From positions 1 to 64,000 of the forward strand of contig CAJULD010000001.1 of the NCBI GenBank assembly GCA_910587505.1: 64,000 bases of DNA, in the 5' to 3' direction. The notes beneath the pieces were generated by a model. That model saw only the letters and a program-made list of their open reading frames with translations, searched no databases and was not told the origin of the DNA. This document shows positions 26,294-34,607 of the stretch, piece after piece. A program made the translations under genes and the position numbers. How positions within the stretch are numbered: position 1 is the first letter of the stretch; each line of letters starts with the position of its first letter. The stretch comes from an uncultured Oscillospiraceae bacterium (GTDB lineage: Bacteria > Bacillota > Clostridia > Oscillospirales > Oscillospiraceae).

Positions 26294-29053
26294 ATGGATC
26301 ATGTTTATAATGGAATGCCGGACGACGGCCAGATGCCTGGCGGCGAAGCGTCCGCCCGGCACAGGAAGAAAAAGAAGCGCTCCGCAGGGCGCATCATTGC
26401 CAAAACCATCGGCTGGATTTTCCTGACGCTGTTTACGCTGCTTGTCATCGGCGTGCTGACGTTGGGCATTTTTGCCAGGATTTTTATGACCTATGTGGAT
26501 ACCACCCTGCGCCCCTCTCTGGGCATCGCCACCGCGGAGGAGCGGGAGCTGGCCCTGGCATCCACCATGTATGACGCCAACGGCGCCGCCATGCTGACCC
26601 TCTTTGACAACAGCGAGGAGACCGGCGGCGGCAACCGGGAGCTCATCGAGTTCGGGGACCTGCCCCAGCATCTGATTGACGCTCTGGTGGCCATTGAGGA
26701 CAAGCGCTTCTGGGAGCACCGGGGCGTGGACTGGATCGGCACCGCCAGCGCCATCAAATCCACCATCACCGGCGGCGCCACCCGGGGCGGCTCCACCATC
26801 ACCCAGCAGGTGCTCCGGGACAAGTATCAGGATACCGAGGTCACCGTCAAGCGGAAGTTCCGGGAGATCCTCCGGGCCCTGGAATACGAGAAGTACACCA
26901 GTAAAGAGGACATCATCACCGACTACCTCAACCGGGTCTACTTCGGCGCGGGATGCAACGGCATCCAGACCGCTGCCAAGACCTTTTTTGGCAAGGACGT
27001 GTCCGAGCTGGATCTGGCGGAGAGCGCCTGCATCATCGGCATCACCAACAACCCCTCCCTCTACGACCCCTTCCACAAGGCGAGCTGGAAGCAGGACGAC
27101 GGCTCCTACAAGACGCCCCGGATTTACAACAAGGAGCGTCAGGAGCTGATCCTGGACGAGATGTGCAGGCAGGGGAAGATCGACGAGGCCACCCGCGACG
27201 CCGCCAAGGCGGAGAAGCTCCGCTTCACCGACACCGACGAATACAAGGCCCTCCATGGTCTGGAGGTTCCCGATCCGGATGAGGAGGACGAGGGCGAGGA
27301 GGTCGTGGATACCGGCAACTTCAACACCTGGTTCCAGGACGCGGCCATCAACGAGGCCATCGACCTGCTGGTGGAGCAGAAGGGCTACGCCCGGGAGGAC
27401 GCCGCCAAGTTCCTCTACCGCCAGGGCTATCATATCGAGACCACCTTCGACCCCGACGTGCAGGCCGTGGTGGACAGCATCTATCAGGACCCCTCCAACT
27501 TTGACTACCCCTCCGCCGAGGGCACGCCCCTGGCCTCCGCCATCACCGTCATCGACCCCTACACCGGGGATGTGAAGGCCATGGCCGGCGGCGTGGGGCA
27601 GAAAACCGCCAACCGGGAGCTGAATCTGGCCACCACCCGCCGCAAGCCCGGCAGCGCCATCAAGCCGGTCAGCGTCTACGCTCCCGGCATTGAATACGAC
27701 GTGGTTTCCCCCGGCAGCATCATCGACGACTATCCCATCAACACCGTCCTCCGGGACAACGGCTATCCCCGCAACTCCACCGTGGGGACCAATTCCGCCG
27801 GGGGCTACTCCGGCTACCGCACCGTCAGCTACGGCGTGCAGCAGTCCCTGAACACCATTGCCGCCCGGACGCTGCAAAAGGTGTCCTATGCCCGTTCCTT
27901 TGAGTTCATGGAGAACAATCTGGGCTTCGATCTGGACCCGGCGGACATCGATATGGGGCCGCTGGCCATGGGCGGACTGACCTACGGCGTGACCACGGTG
28001 GAAATGGCGGCGGCCTACAGCGCTTTCGCCAACCAGGGTATTTACACCAAACCCCGGCTGGTCACCAGGATCTGGAACAACGACCGCACCGAGGTGGTGG
28101 TGGACAACGACAGCGGCGTGCGCTCCTGGCCCGCCATGAAGGAGACCACCGCGTGGCTGGTGAACAGGATGCTGCGAAACGTGGTCACCAACGGTACCGG
28201 CACCAGGGCCCTCTTCGACGGCATGTCCATCGCCGGCAAGACCGGTACCACCAACAATAACTTCGACCGGTATTTTGTGGGCTACACCCCCTACTATTCT
28301 GCCGCCGTGTGGATCGGATACCGGGACAAGGACGAGAAGATCACCGCCAAGGGCAACCCCGCCGCCGTCATCTGGAAGCAGGTCATGGAGCCCCTCCACG
28401 AAGGGCTGGAGGACCGGTCCTTCCCGGACAGGCCCGAGGGCATCGCCCGGGTGGAGGTCTGCGCCGACTGCGGACTGAAACCCTCGGCCCTCTGCTCCCA
28501 GGACTACCGGGGCGGCCGGGTCATCACCGTGGAGGTGCAGGCCAGTGCCGTGCCCAGGGAGACCTGCGTCTGCCACACCGAGGTCCGGGTCTGCACGAAT
28601 CCGGAAACCGGGGAGGTCCGTCTGGCCGGGGACTACTGCCCGGAGGAGACGGTGACCACGCGGGTGATGCTGGTGGGCCGGGAGCACCTGGAGCGGCCCG
28701 ACGGGTCCATCATCCTTGCCGGCGACAGCGAGGCCCATCTCTCCTATTTCTCCACCCTTGGGACCTGCGCCCTCCACGACGAGTTCTATGTTCCCCTGCC
28801 TCCGGACGAATGGGGAGAGCCTCTGCCCGGCGATCCCGGCTATGAGTGGCCCACGGAGCCCTGGAATCCGGACGATGTACTCCCGCCCAACGGCGGGAAC
28901 AGCGCCGATCCCGGCCCGCAGCCGCCGGAGCCTGCGGAACCGGAGGAGCCCTCTCAGCCGGAGGGACCGGACCTGGCCAATCCGGACATTGAGGGCCCGG
29001 CTTCTCAGGAGCCCGACGGCCCGCTTCTCCCGGAGGAGCCCATCCTGCCATAG
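26294..29053 (+). CDS. Class A penicillin-binding protein (PBP1A type: GT51 transglycosylase plus transpeptidase)
   Basis: 919 residues. A short basic cytoplasmic tail (RHRKKKKR) and one membrane helix (about residues 38-62) anchor it outside the cell. The GT51 domain has IEDKRFWEHRGVDW with the catalytic Glu near 135 and GGSTITQQ near 165. The transpeptidase has the nucleophile Ser454 in PGSAIKP, SLN near 520 and KTGTT at 649-653. It polymerises lipid II and cross-links peptidoglycan. The last 210 residues are unusual: a segment with eight Cys (CADCGLKPSALC, TCVCHTEVRVC, YC) and then a Pro/Glu-rich tail. AGGAGG lies 14 bases before the ATG, slightly far, but no closer start exists. Confidence 0.93.
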   Translation: MDHVYNGMPDDGQMPGGEASARHRKKKKRSAGRIIAKTIGWIFLTLFTLLVIGVLTLGIFARIFMTYVDTTLRPSLGIATAEERELALASTMYDANGAAMLTLFDNSEETGGGNRELIEFGDLPQHLIDALVAIEDKRFWEHRGVDWIGTASAIKSTITGGATRGGSTITQQVLRDKYQDTEVTVKRKFREILRALEYEKYTSKEDIITDYLNRVYFGAGCNGIQTAAKTFFGKDVSELDLAESACIIGITNNPSLYDPFHKASWKQDDGSYKTPRIYNKERQELILDEMCRQGKIDEATRDAAKAEKLRFTDTDEYKALHGLEVPDPDEEDEGEEVVDTGNFNTWFQDAAINEAIDLLVEQKGYAREDAAKFLYRQGYHIETTFDPDVQAVVDSIYQDPSNFDYPSAEGTPLASAITVIDPYTGDVKAMAGGVGQKTANRELNLATTRRKPGSAIKPVSVYAPGIEYDVVSPGSIIDDYPINTVLRDNGYPRNSTVGTNSAGGYSGYRTVSYGVQQSLNTIAARTLQKVSYARSFEFMENNLGFDLDPADIDMGPLAMGGLTYGVTTVEMAAAYSAFANQGIYTKPRLVTRIWNNDRTEVVVDNDSGVRSWPAMKETTAWLVNRMLRNVVTNGTGTRALFDGMSIAGKTGTTNNNFDRYFVGYTPYYSAAVWIGYRDKDEKITAKGNPAAVIWKQVMEPLHEGLEDRSFPDRPEGIARVEVCADCGLKPSALCSQDYRGGRVITVEVQASAVPRETCVCHTEVRVCTNPETGEVRLAGDYCPEETVTTRVMLVGREHLERPDGSIILAGDSEAHLSYFSTLGTCALHDEFYVPLPPDEWGEPLPGDPGYEWPTEPWNPDDVLPPNGGNSADPGPQPPEPAEPEEPSQPEGPDLANPDIEGPASQEPDGPLLPEEPILP

Positions 29054-29262
29054 CCCCACGCCGGTCAATGCCTGAGAGTCTGTTTCAAGCAGGCTCTTGC
29101 GGAAGGCCGGGACAGAGCCCGCCCCTGCAAGGCAGCCGGAAGCACGGCGCCGGATGGGAATTCAGGCAGCCCCGGCTCTTCAGGAAAAAGAATGCAGACA
29201 ATAAAAGCAGCAGATAAACACGCGTGTAGACAACAACGGATCGGCCGATGAGGAGGGCTGTC

Positions 29263-31824
29263 ATGTCATCATTTACTGTGAATGGGAACCCCGTTTCCAC
29301 GGACAGGAACCAGAAGCTCATCCGCTATCTCCGGGACGAGCTGCATCTGACCAGCGTAAAGGACGGATGCAGCGAGGGCGCCTGCGGCGCCTGCACCATT
29401 CTGGTAGATGGGAAGGCGGTCCGCGCCTGCGTTCTTACCACGGAGAAGGCGGAGGGCAAATCCATTGTCACCGTAGAGGGCCTCAGCGATTTTGAGAAGG
29501 CGGCCTACACTTATGGATTCGGCGAGGCGGGGGCGGTTCAGTGCGGCTTCTGCATCCCCGGCATGGTCATGGCCGCCAAGGCGCTGCTGGACCGGAACCC
29601 GGACCCTGCCGTGGACGAGATCAGCTCTGCCCTGCGGACCAGCATCTGCCGGTGCACCGGCTATGTAAAGATTATCGAGGGCGTGCGCCTGACGGCCCGC
29701 ATCCTCCGGGAGGGACGTATCCCGGAAGAGGCGGAGAGCCGGGAGTGGAAGCTGGGCAGCCGGGTCCACCGCATCGACGTGGCGGAAAAGGTGCAGGGAA
29801 CCGGCATCTATCCGGACGACGTGTATATGGAGGGAATGCTCTACGCCTCCGCCGTCCGCGCCGCCCACCCCCGTGCCGTGGTGAAGGCCATCCATACCGG
29901 GGCCGCCAGGGCGCTGCCGGGGGTGGCGGGGGTGTTCACCGCCGCCGATATTCCGGGGCAGAACAAGGTGGGCCACCTGGTAAAGGACTGGGACACCATG
30001 ATCCCGGTGGGCGGGACGACCCACTATCTGGGGGACGCCGTCTGTCTGGTGGCTGCTGAAACGCCGGAGATTCTGGAGCAGGCGAAGAAGCTGGTGGAGG
30101 TGGAGTACGAGGTCCTCCCGCCCGTCCGCTCCCCCCGTGAGGCCATGCTGCCCGACGCGCCCCTGGTTCATAAAAGCGGCAACCTCATGGCCCACAAGCA
30201 TATCCAGCGGGGGAACGCCGCCTTCGCCATTGCCAGGAGCCGGCATGTGCTCACCCGGCAGTTCTACACGCCCTGCACCGAGCACGCCTTTCTGGAGCCG
30301 GAGTGCGCCGTGGCCTGTCCCGACGGAGACGGCGTGATGATCCTGTCCTCAGATCAGGGGGCCTATGACACTCAGCACGAGACGGCCCCCATGCTGGGGC
30401 TGCCGCCGGAGAAGGTGAAGGTAAAAAACCTTCTGGTGGGCGGCGGCTTCGGCGGCAAGGAGGATGTGACCGTCCAGCATCACGCCGCGCTGGCCGCTTA
30501 CCTCACGGGGCGGCCCGTCAAGTGCAGACTGACCAGAGCCGAGAGCATCCTCATTCACCCCAAGCGGCACCCCATGGAGATGGAATTTGCCATGGGATGC
30601 GATGAAAACGGCATCATTCAGGGCGTTGCCGCCAACGTGATCGCCGACACCGGGGCCTATGCCTCTCTGGGCGGGCCGGTGCTGGAGCGGGCGTGCACCC
30701 ATGCGGCGGGCCCCTATCACTACGAGAATTTCCAGATCGACGGTTACGCCTACTACACCAACAACCCGCCCGCCGGGGCGTTCCGGGGTTTCGGCGTGAC
30801 CCAGACATGCTTCGCAGTGGAGACCCTGCTCAACGAGATGGCGGAGCTGGTGGGCATCTCCCCCTGGGAGATCCGCTATCGCAACGCTATCCGGCCCGGT
30901 CAGACCCTGCCCAACGGGCAGATCGTGGGCCCGGAGACCGGTCTGGTGGAGACGCTGGAGGCGGTGAAGCCCTACTTCGACAGTGGGAAATACGTGGGGC
31001 TGGCCTGCGCCATGAAAAACGCCGGAGTAGGCGTGGGCATTCCGGACACGGGCCGCTGCCGCCTGACGGTAGAGGAGGGCAAGGTGCACATCCGGGCCGG
31101 GGCCTCCTGTATCGGACAGGGGCTGGGCACGGTACTGGTGCAGCTGTGCTGCCAGATACTGGACATCCGGCGGGAGGACGTGGTCTACGAGCGGAGCGAC
31201 ACCGCCCTGGCCCCGGATTCCGGCACTACCTCCGGGTCCCGGCAGACCCTCATTACCGGTGAGGCCTGCCGCCGGGCCTGCGAGAGCCTGAAGGAAGCCC
31301 TGGAGGGAAAAATACTCTCCGATCTGAACGGCACGGAATATTACGGGGAGTATTTAGCCAAAACGGATCCGCTGGGCGCGCCGGTGCCCAATCCGGTCAG
31401 CCACGTGGCCTATGGCTACGCCACCCAGCTGTGCGAGCTGGACGAGGAGGGCAGGCTGAAGCTTCTGGTGGCCGCTCACGACGTGGGCAGGGCGGTCAAT
31501 CCCCTCTCCTGCGAGGGACAGATCGAGGGCGGCGTCGTGATGTCCATGGGCTTTGCTCTGACGGAGCAGTACCCGCTGACGGACTGCCGTCCCACCGCCA
31601 AATTCGGAACGCTGGGACTTTTCCGGGCCAACCAGATCCCGGAGATCAGGGCCATTGTGGTGGAGAAGCCCGGGCTGGATGTGGCCTGCGGCGCAATCGG
31701 AATTGGCGAGATCACCTCTATCCCCACCGCGCCCGCCATTGCCGAAGCCTACTTCCGGTATGACGGAAAGCGGCGGTACACCCTGCCGCTGGAGGGCACG
31801 CCCTACAGCAGGAAGAAGAAATGA
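29263..31824 (+). CDS. Fused [2Fe-2S]-molybdopterin hydroxylase, selenium-dependent xanthine dehydrogenase type
   Basis: 853 residues from the ATG (MSSFTVNGN) 7 bases after GAGGAGG. The N-terminal 160 residues hold two [2Fe-2S] sites: CSEGACGACTILVDG..C (plant ferredoxin type) and CGFC..CRCTGY. The rest is the molybdenum-cofactor domain: substrate/cofactor loops GGGFGGKED near residue 395, AFRGFGVTQ near 505, GQGLGT near 620, and the catalytic Glu in IGIGEITSIP near 815. Iron-sulfur and Mo parts in one chain with no FAD domain is the layout of selenium-dependent xanthine dehydrogenases and purine hydroxylases of Clostridia. The selenium would be a labile cofactor, not selenocysteine; no in-frame TGA is present. 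No FAD subunit or cofactor gene lies beside it. Confidence 0.87.
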   Translation: MSSFTVNGNPVSTDRNQKLIRYLRDELHLTSVKDGCSEGACGACTILVDGKAVRACVLTTEKAEGKSIVTVEGLSDFEKAAYTYGFGEAGAVQCGFCIPGMVMAAKALLDRNPDPAVDEISSALRTSICRCTGYVKIIEGVRLTARILREGRIPEEAESREWKLGSRVHRIDVAEKVQGTGIYPDDVYMEGMLYASAVRAAHPRAVVKAIHTGAARALPGVAGVFTAADIPGQNKVGHLVKDWDTMIPVGGTTHYLGDAVCLVAAETPEILEQAKKLVEVEYEVLPPVRSPREAMLPDAPLVHKSGNLMAHKHIQRGNAAFAIARSRHVLTRQFYTPCTEHAFLEPECAVACPDGDGVMILSSDQGAYDTQHETAPMLGLPPEKVKVKNLLVGGGFGGKEDVTVQHHAALAAYLTGRPVKCRLTRAESILIHPKRHPMEMEFAMGCDENGIIQGVAANVIADTGAYASLGGPVLERACTHAAGPYHYENFQIDGYAYYTNNPPAGAFRGFGVTQTCFAVETLLNEMAELVGISPWEIRYRNAIRPGQTLPNGQIVGPETGLVETLEAVKPYFDSGKYVGLACAMKNAGVGVGIPDTGRCRLTVEEGKVHIRAGASCIGQGLGTVLVQLCCQILDIRREDVVYERSDTALAPDSGTTSGSRQTLITGEACRRACESLKEALEGKILSDLNGTEYYGEYLAKTDPLGAPVPNPVSHVAYGYATQLCELDEEGRLKLLVAAHDVGRAVNPLSCEGQIEGGVVMSMGFALTEQYPLTDCRPTAKFGTLGLFRANQIPEIRAIVVEKPGLDVACGAIGIGEITSIPTAPAIAEAYFRYDGKRRYTLPLEGTPYSRKKK

Positions 31825-31939
31825 TTCCCAAAAGCGCTTCAGGAATCCAGGCTCTGAGCATGATCGCCCTGTAAGCGCTGCCGAGCGCTTTGAGTGCCTG
31901 CCGGGCGGCGCCCAACACTCTCTTTCTTAAAAAGAAATG

Positions 31940-31976
31940 AGCGCCCCTTTTCCTCCATAAGAGGAAAAGGGGCGCT
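31940..31976 (+). terminator. 16-bp hairpin downstream of the molybdenum hydroxylase gene
   Basis: AGCGCCCCTTTTCCTC pairs perfectly with its complement across the loop CATAA, 115 bases after the TGA. The following TTCCGGCGTTTT is only weakly T-rich, so termination is likely but not textbook. The remainder of 31825-32357 holds an inverted-repeat element and a second hairpin, listed separately, and no supported gene. Confidence 0.55.
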
Positions 31977-32090
31977 TCCGGCGTTTTCGATGGAACAGGC
32001 AAGCGCCTGGCTCCGCCCGGGCCCGCCAGAGGCTGCCCGGCCGGCGAAAGCTTTTGGGAAACTCTGGCGAGGTAAAAGATGGAATTCTGA

Positions 32091-32252
32091 GAAGCTGTGC
32101 CAACCGGCGAAGTGCGCAGATTGACGGGAAAAATTTTTGACCGGCAGGGAGGGAAAGCACAGGAATTCCTGACGGATTTCAGGCTTTTCTCACACAGTCC
32201 GGACGGTAATTTTTCCGTCTGGATGTCTGCTCCCGCCTGTTGGTTCAGCTTC
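32091..32252. repeat. 162-bp MITE-like element, copy A
   Basis: It begins GAAGCTGTGCCAAC and ends GTTGGTTCAGCTTC; the ends are imperfect terminal inverted repeats (16 of the outer 19 positions pair). Inside is a second inverted pair, GACGGGAAAAATT against AATTTTTCCGTC. A second copy of 157 bp lies at 47793-47949, differing by scattered changes and small indels, and a collapsed 43-bp form lies at 17509-17551. It encodes no protein that I can support. No clear target-site duplication was found. Confidence 0.75.
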
Positions 32253-32267
32253 TTAAAGCTCTTACGA

Positions 32268-32304
32268 TTCTGCAACGGACGCACTGAGCGTCCGTGCAGA
32301 ATCG
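32268..32304. other. Imperfect hairpin next to the MITE-like element
   Basis: GATTCTGCAACGGACGC faces GCGTCCGTGCAGAATC across a 5-base loop; one base bulges. It lies 54 bases beyond the stop of the small membrane protein gene and may be the 3' hairpin of that minus-strand operon, although T-rich sequence is lacking. Confidence 0.4.
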
Positions 32305-32357
32305 TTGATGCGTTTTCTTTCAGAAAAAAGTATCAGAAACTCTCGCGATGCAGCAAC

Positions 32358-32648
32358 TCACAGCAGGCGGATCTGCCCCAGCAGGGGGACTTCCTTATCC
32401 ACGCCCTGAACGGCGTTGACGATGCCGATGAACCAGCACAGCGCGCAGAACAGTCCGCCCACCAGGCCGACCAGCCAGCCGAACAGGGGCGTCCATCTGG
32501 CCACGATGCCGATCACCGTGGTGGCGACCCAGATGACCAGAGACTGGTTGAGGTGGAACCGGCTCTCTCTCCGGTCTCCCATCACGAAAGCGATCAGCAG
32601 TCCCACCCAGGTCAGGTAGGCCACGATGTCCGTTACTCTTTTGTTCAT
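32358..32648 (-). CDS. Small membrane protein, DUF4870/Tic20-like
   Basis: 96 residues from the ATG (MNKRVTDIVAYLTW) preceded by GGGAGAG, which sits right after the TGA of the DUF4097 gene. Three hydrophobic segments (about 8-25, 35-50 and 55-80) and the central FHLNQSLVIW pattern match DUF4870-type small membrane proteins. No enzymatic residue stands out. It closes a three-gene operon: PadR regulator, DUF4097 protein, this gene. Such operons respond to cell-envelope conditions in Firmicutes, but a specific job cannot be given. Confidence 0.7.
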   Translation of the reverse strand: MNKRVTDIVAYLTWVGLLIAFVMGDRRESRFHLNQSLVIWVATTVIGIVARWTPLFGWLVGLVGGLFCALCWFIGIVNAVQGVDKEVPLLGQIRLL

Positions 32649-32658
32649 TTTCTCTCCC

Positions 32659-34050
32659 TCACTTCTGCCGCAGATTGATGTCGCCGCTGATGCTGGACAT
32701 ACGGAAGGTCCGTCCGCCCCCGTCCAGATAGATGGCCTCGCCAGACCGCTTGCCAATGGGCCCCACCAGAGGGAAGTCGCTGTCCAGCTCGCCGGAAACG
32801 GTACTGAACTGGAGAGTGAATCCCTCGCCGTCCGGCATGACGACCTCGCAGTCCCCGGATTTGGAGCTCATGTCCAGCTGCTCCGGCACCTGCTCCAGGT
32901 TCGCCTCCACATCGCCGCTGGCGGTGGAGCAGCGCAGCGCGCGCGCACTGCCGCTCAGGTCCGCGTCGCCGCTGGCGGTACTTACGTGTACCTCGTCAAA
33001 GCCGCCGGCAAGCTGGATATCGCCGCTGGCGCTTTCCGCCTGGACGCTGCGCCCGCTCAGCTCCGATGCCTCCAGGTCGCCGCTGGCGGATTTGAAGAGC
33101 AGCTCCTGGAACTCCATACCCCGGACCCTGGCGTCGCCGCTGGCGGTCTTCACGGACAGCTGTCCCACCTCCAGGCCCTCGGTCACGTCCACGTCCCCGT
33201 TGACTGTGGTCACCTGGACAAAGTCCCAGAACCGCCGGGGCAGGGTCAGCTTCACGTCCGCCGCCGCCAGTCCACGCAGGAAGAAGAAGGAGGAGGTGGC
33301 GGTGTTCCCCTGCCGGATGGACAGCACGCCGTCGTCGCTGATCCGGACCTCCAGGTTCTCCACGTCGCCGTCCAGTATCACGTCGCTTTCGGAGTTTTCC
33401 TCCATCCGGACGTCCACGTCCCCGTTGACGATCTGCACGTCGATGCCCTTGAGCTCCCGGGAGGAAAAGGCGGTGCCCTCCACCCGGTGGACCCGGCTGT
33501 TCTCGCAGAAAAAGCCGCCCCGGTCCCTGTTATATCCCATGGAGAAGGACCAGCCCTTATCATGCTCCTCCGCCGTCTCAGCCGCTTCCGCGCCCTCTTC
33601 CGGCTGCTGGGCCTCTCCGTCACCGTCGAAATGGATGGATACTTTGCCCTTGAAGCCCTCCGGGTACTTCTCCTTCAGCTTGGCTTCCACATCCCGCAGG
33701 ATGCCCCTGGCCTGGCCCAGGGCGTCCCTGGTCTGATGCATGGTCTCGTTGAAAACATCCTTCACTCCCCGGATCAGATCTCCGGCGAAGTCCCCCGACT
33801 CCTGACGGGGCAGCTCCCCTTCGGGGCCCAGGCTGTCCAGATAGGCCAGCAGCTCGTCCACGCTGCCCAGATCCTCCATGGCCTTCTCGTAGGCCTCGCT
33901 CTCGCCCATCCCGCCGGCTACCAGATCCTGCCAGCGGCTGAACAGATTCTCGCTGAGCTCCTCAATCAGCTCCACCTTGGCGTCGCTGTCGGCGGCGGCG
34001 GAAAGGCGGCCCGTCACCGCAATCACAAATCTCGTTCTCATGTTCTCCAT
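32659..34050 (-). CDS. DUF4097 beta-helical putative adhesin with N-terminal HAAS/DUF1700-like domain
   Basis: 463 residues. Residues 1-75 (ELSENLFSRWQDL, EKAMEDLGS, ELLAYLDSL) are a helical HAAS/DUF1700-like segment usual in PadR-linked membrane-sensing proteins. From about residue 150 to the end are regular beta turns built on the repeated phrase S-A-S-G-D (FKSASGDLEA, AESASGDIQL, VSTASGDADL, CSTASGDVEA), which is the DUF4097 right-handed beta-solenoid. There is no signal peptide and no transmembrane segment, so export is uncertain. The ATG has GGAGG 9 bases upstream, formed by the 3' end of padR; the genes are 5 bases apart. Confidence 0.82.
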   Translation of the reverse strand: MENMRTRFVIAVTGRLSAAADSDAKVELIEELSENLFSRWQDLVAGGMGESEAYEKAMEDLGSVDELLAYLDSLGPEGELPRQESGDFAGDLIRGVKDVFNETMHQTRDALGQARGILRDVEAKLKEKYPEGFKGKVSIHFDGDGEAQQPEEGAEAAETAEEHDKGWSFSMGYNRDRGGFFCENSRVHRVEGTAFSSRELKGIDVQIVNGDVDVRMEENSESDVILDGDVENLEVRISDDGVLSIRQGNTATSSFFFLRGLAAADVKLTLPRRFWDFVQVTTVNGDVDVTEGLEVGQLSVKTASGDARVRGMEFQELLFKSASGDLEASELSGRSVQAESASGDIQLAGGFDEVHVSTASGDADLSGSARALRCSTASGDVEANLEQVPEQLDMSSKSGDCEVVMPDGEGFTLQFSTVSGELDSDFPLVGPIGKRSGEAIYLDGGGRTFRMSSISGDINLRQK

Positions 34051-34054
34051 TGCG

Positions 34055-34390
34055 TCAGTCCTCCTCCAAAGAAATCAGGGCGTCCAGCAGGGCCCTGGTG
34101 TTTTTCCACTCTTTGCTGTTCTCCTCCCACCGGCGCTTTCCCTCGTCGGTGATGGCGTAATAGCGCCGCCGTGCGCCGGGTCCGTCCTCCCCCCAATAGG
34201 AGGAAATCAGTCCCGCGCTCTCCAGTCGCTTGAACGCGGTATACAGCGTGGCCTCCTTGAAGCCGTACCCGCCGCCGGTCCGCTGCTGGATGGTCTTGTT
34301 GATCTCGTAGCCGTAGTTGTCCCCTCGCATCAGCTGGGTCAGGATGATCGTATCCGTATGGCCCCGCAGGGTGTCCGCAGAAATGGACAA
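34055..34390 (-). CDS. PadR-family transcriptional repressor
   Basis: 111 residues if started at the TTG at 34390, which follows AAGGAG by 8 bases and gives the family-typical N-terminus (M)SISADTLRGHTDTIIL. An ATG at 34408 overlaps that ribosome binding site and is less likely. The winged helix-turn-helix shows YGYEINKTI, the recognition region GFKEATLYTAFKRLE and the wing PGARRRYYAITDEG; a short C-terminal helix serves dimerisation. It is first in its operon and probably represses itself from the repeated GTATATC sites in its promoter. Confidence 0.88.
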   Translation of the reverse strand: MSISADTLRGHTDTIILTQLMRGDNYGYEINKTIQQRTGGGYGFKEATLYTAFKRLESAGLISSYWGEDGPGARRRYYAITDEGKRRWEENSKEWKNTRALLDALISLEED

Positions 34391-34456
34391 TCCAAACACT
34401 CCTTTCATCGAGCCGGATCCCCTGCTTTCCGGGGCCCCGCTCCTTAAGCTGTCCTC

Positions 34457-34493
34457 ATCATAGCAGGATGTATATCATCTGTCAAGGTATATC
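34457..34493 (-). promoter_or_regulatory. Promoter and probable PadR operator of the padR-DUF4097 operon
   Basis: Minus strand: perfect TTGACA (34480-34485), a 17-base spacer and TATGAT (34457-34462). The plus-strand word GTATATC occurs twice, at 34470-34476 (in the spacer) and at 34487-34493 (just outside the -35), 17 bases apart. Two copies placed around the -35 suggest an operator for the first gene product; that is inference. Confidence 0.7.
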
Positions 34494-34520
34494 TTTCAAA
34501 AAAGTATTAACATTTTTTTA

Positions 34521-34559
34521 AGCCGTCAGCGGCGGATGATTTGTCCGCCGCTGACGGCT
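34521..34559. other. Perfect 16-bp hairpin between niaR and the padR promoter
   Basis: AGCCGTCAGCGGCGGA and its exact complement flank a 7-base loop. A T tract lies before it on the plus strand, so downstream of niaR the minus-strand transcript has A residues after the stem. It is in the right place to end the niaR transcript, but the U tract is missing. Confidence 0.5.
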
Positions 34560-34607
34560 GTGCACAGCAGGTGCAGAGAAAAAGGATGTTTGCCTCATGA
34601 AAAGATA

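Noticed and set aside
26228..29068. 946-codon frame antisense to the penicillin-binding protein
   Set aside because: The plus strand has a complete PBP1A with all catalytic motifs and an AGGAGG; the antisense frame is a low-complexity shadow caused by high third-position GC.
29263..31824. Selenocysteine in the molybdenum hydroxylase
   Set aside because: There is no in-frame TGA before the natural stop; selenium in this family is a labile cofactor.
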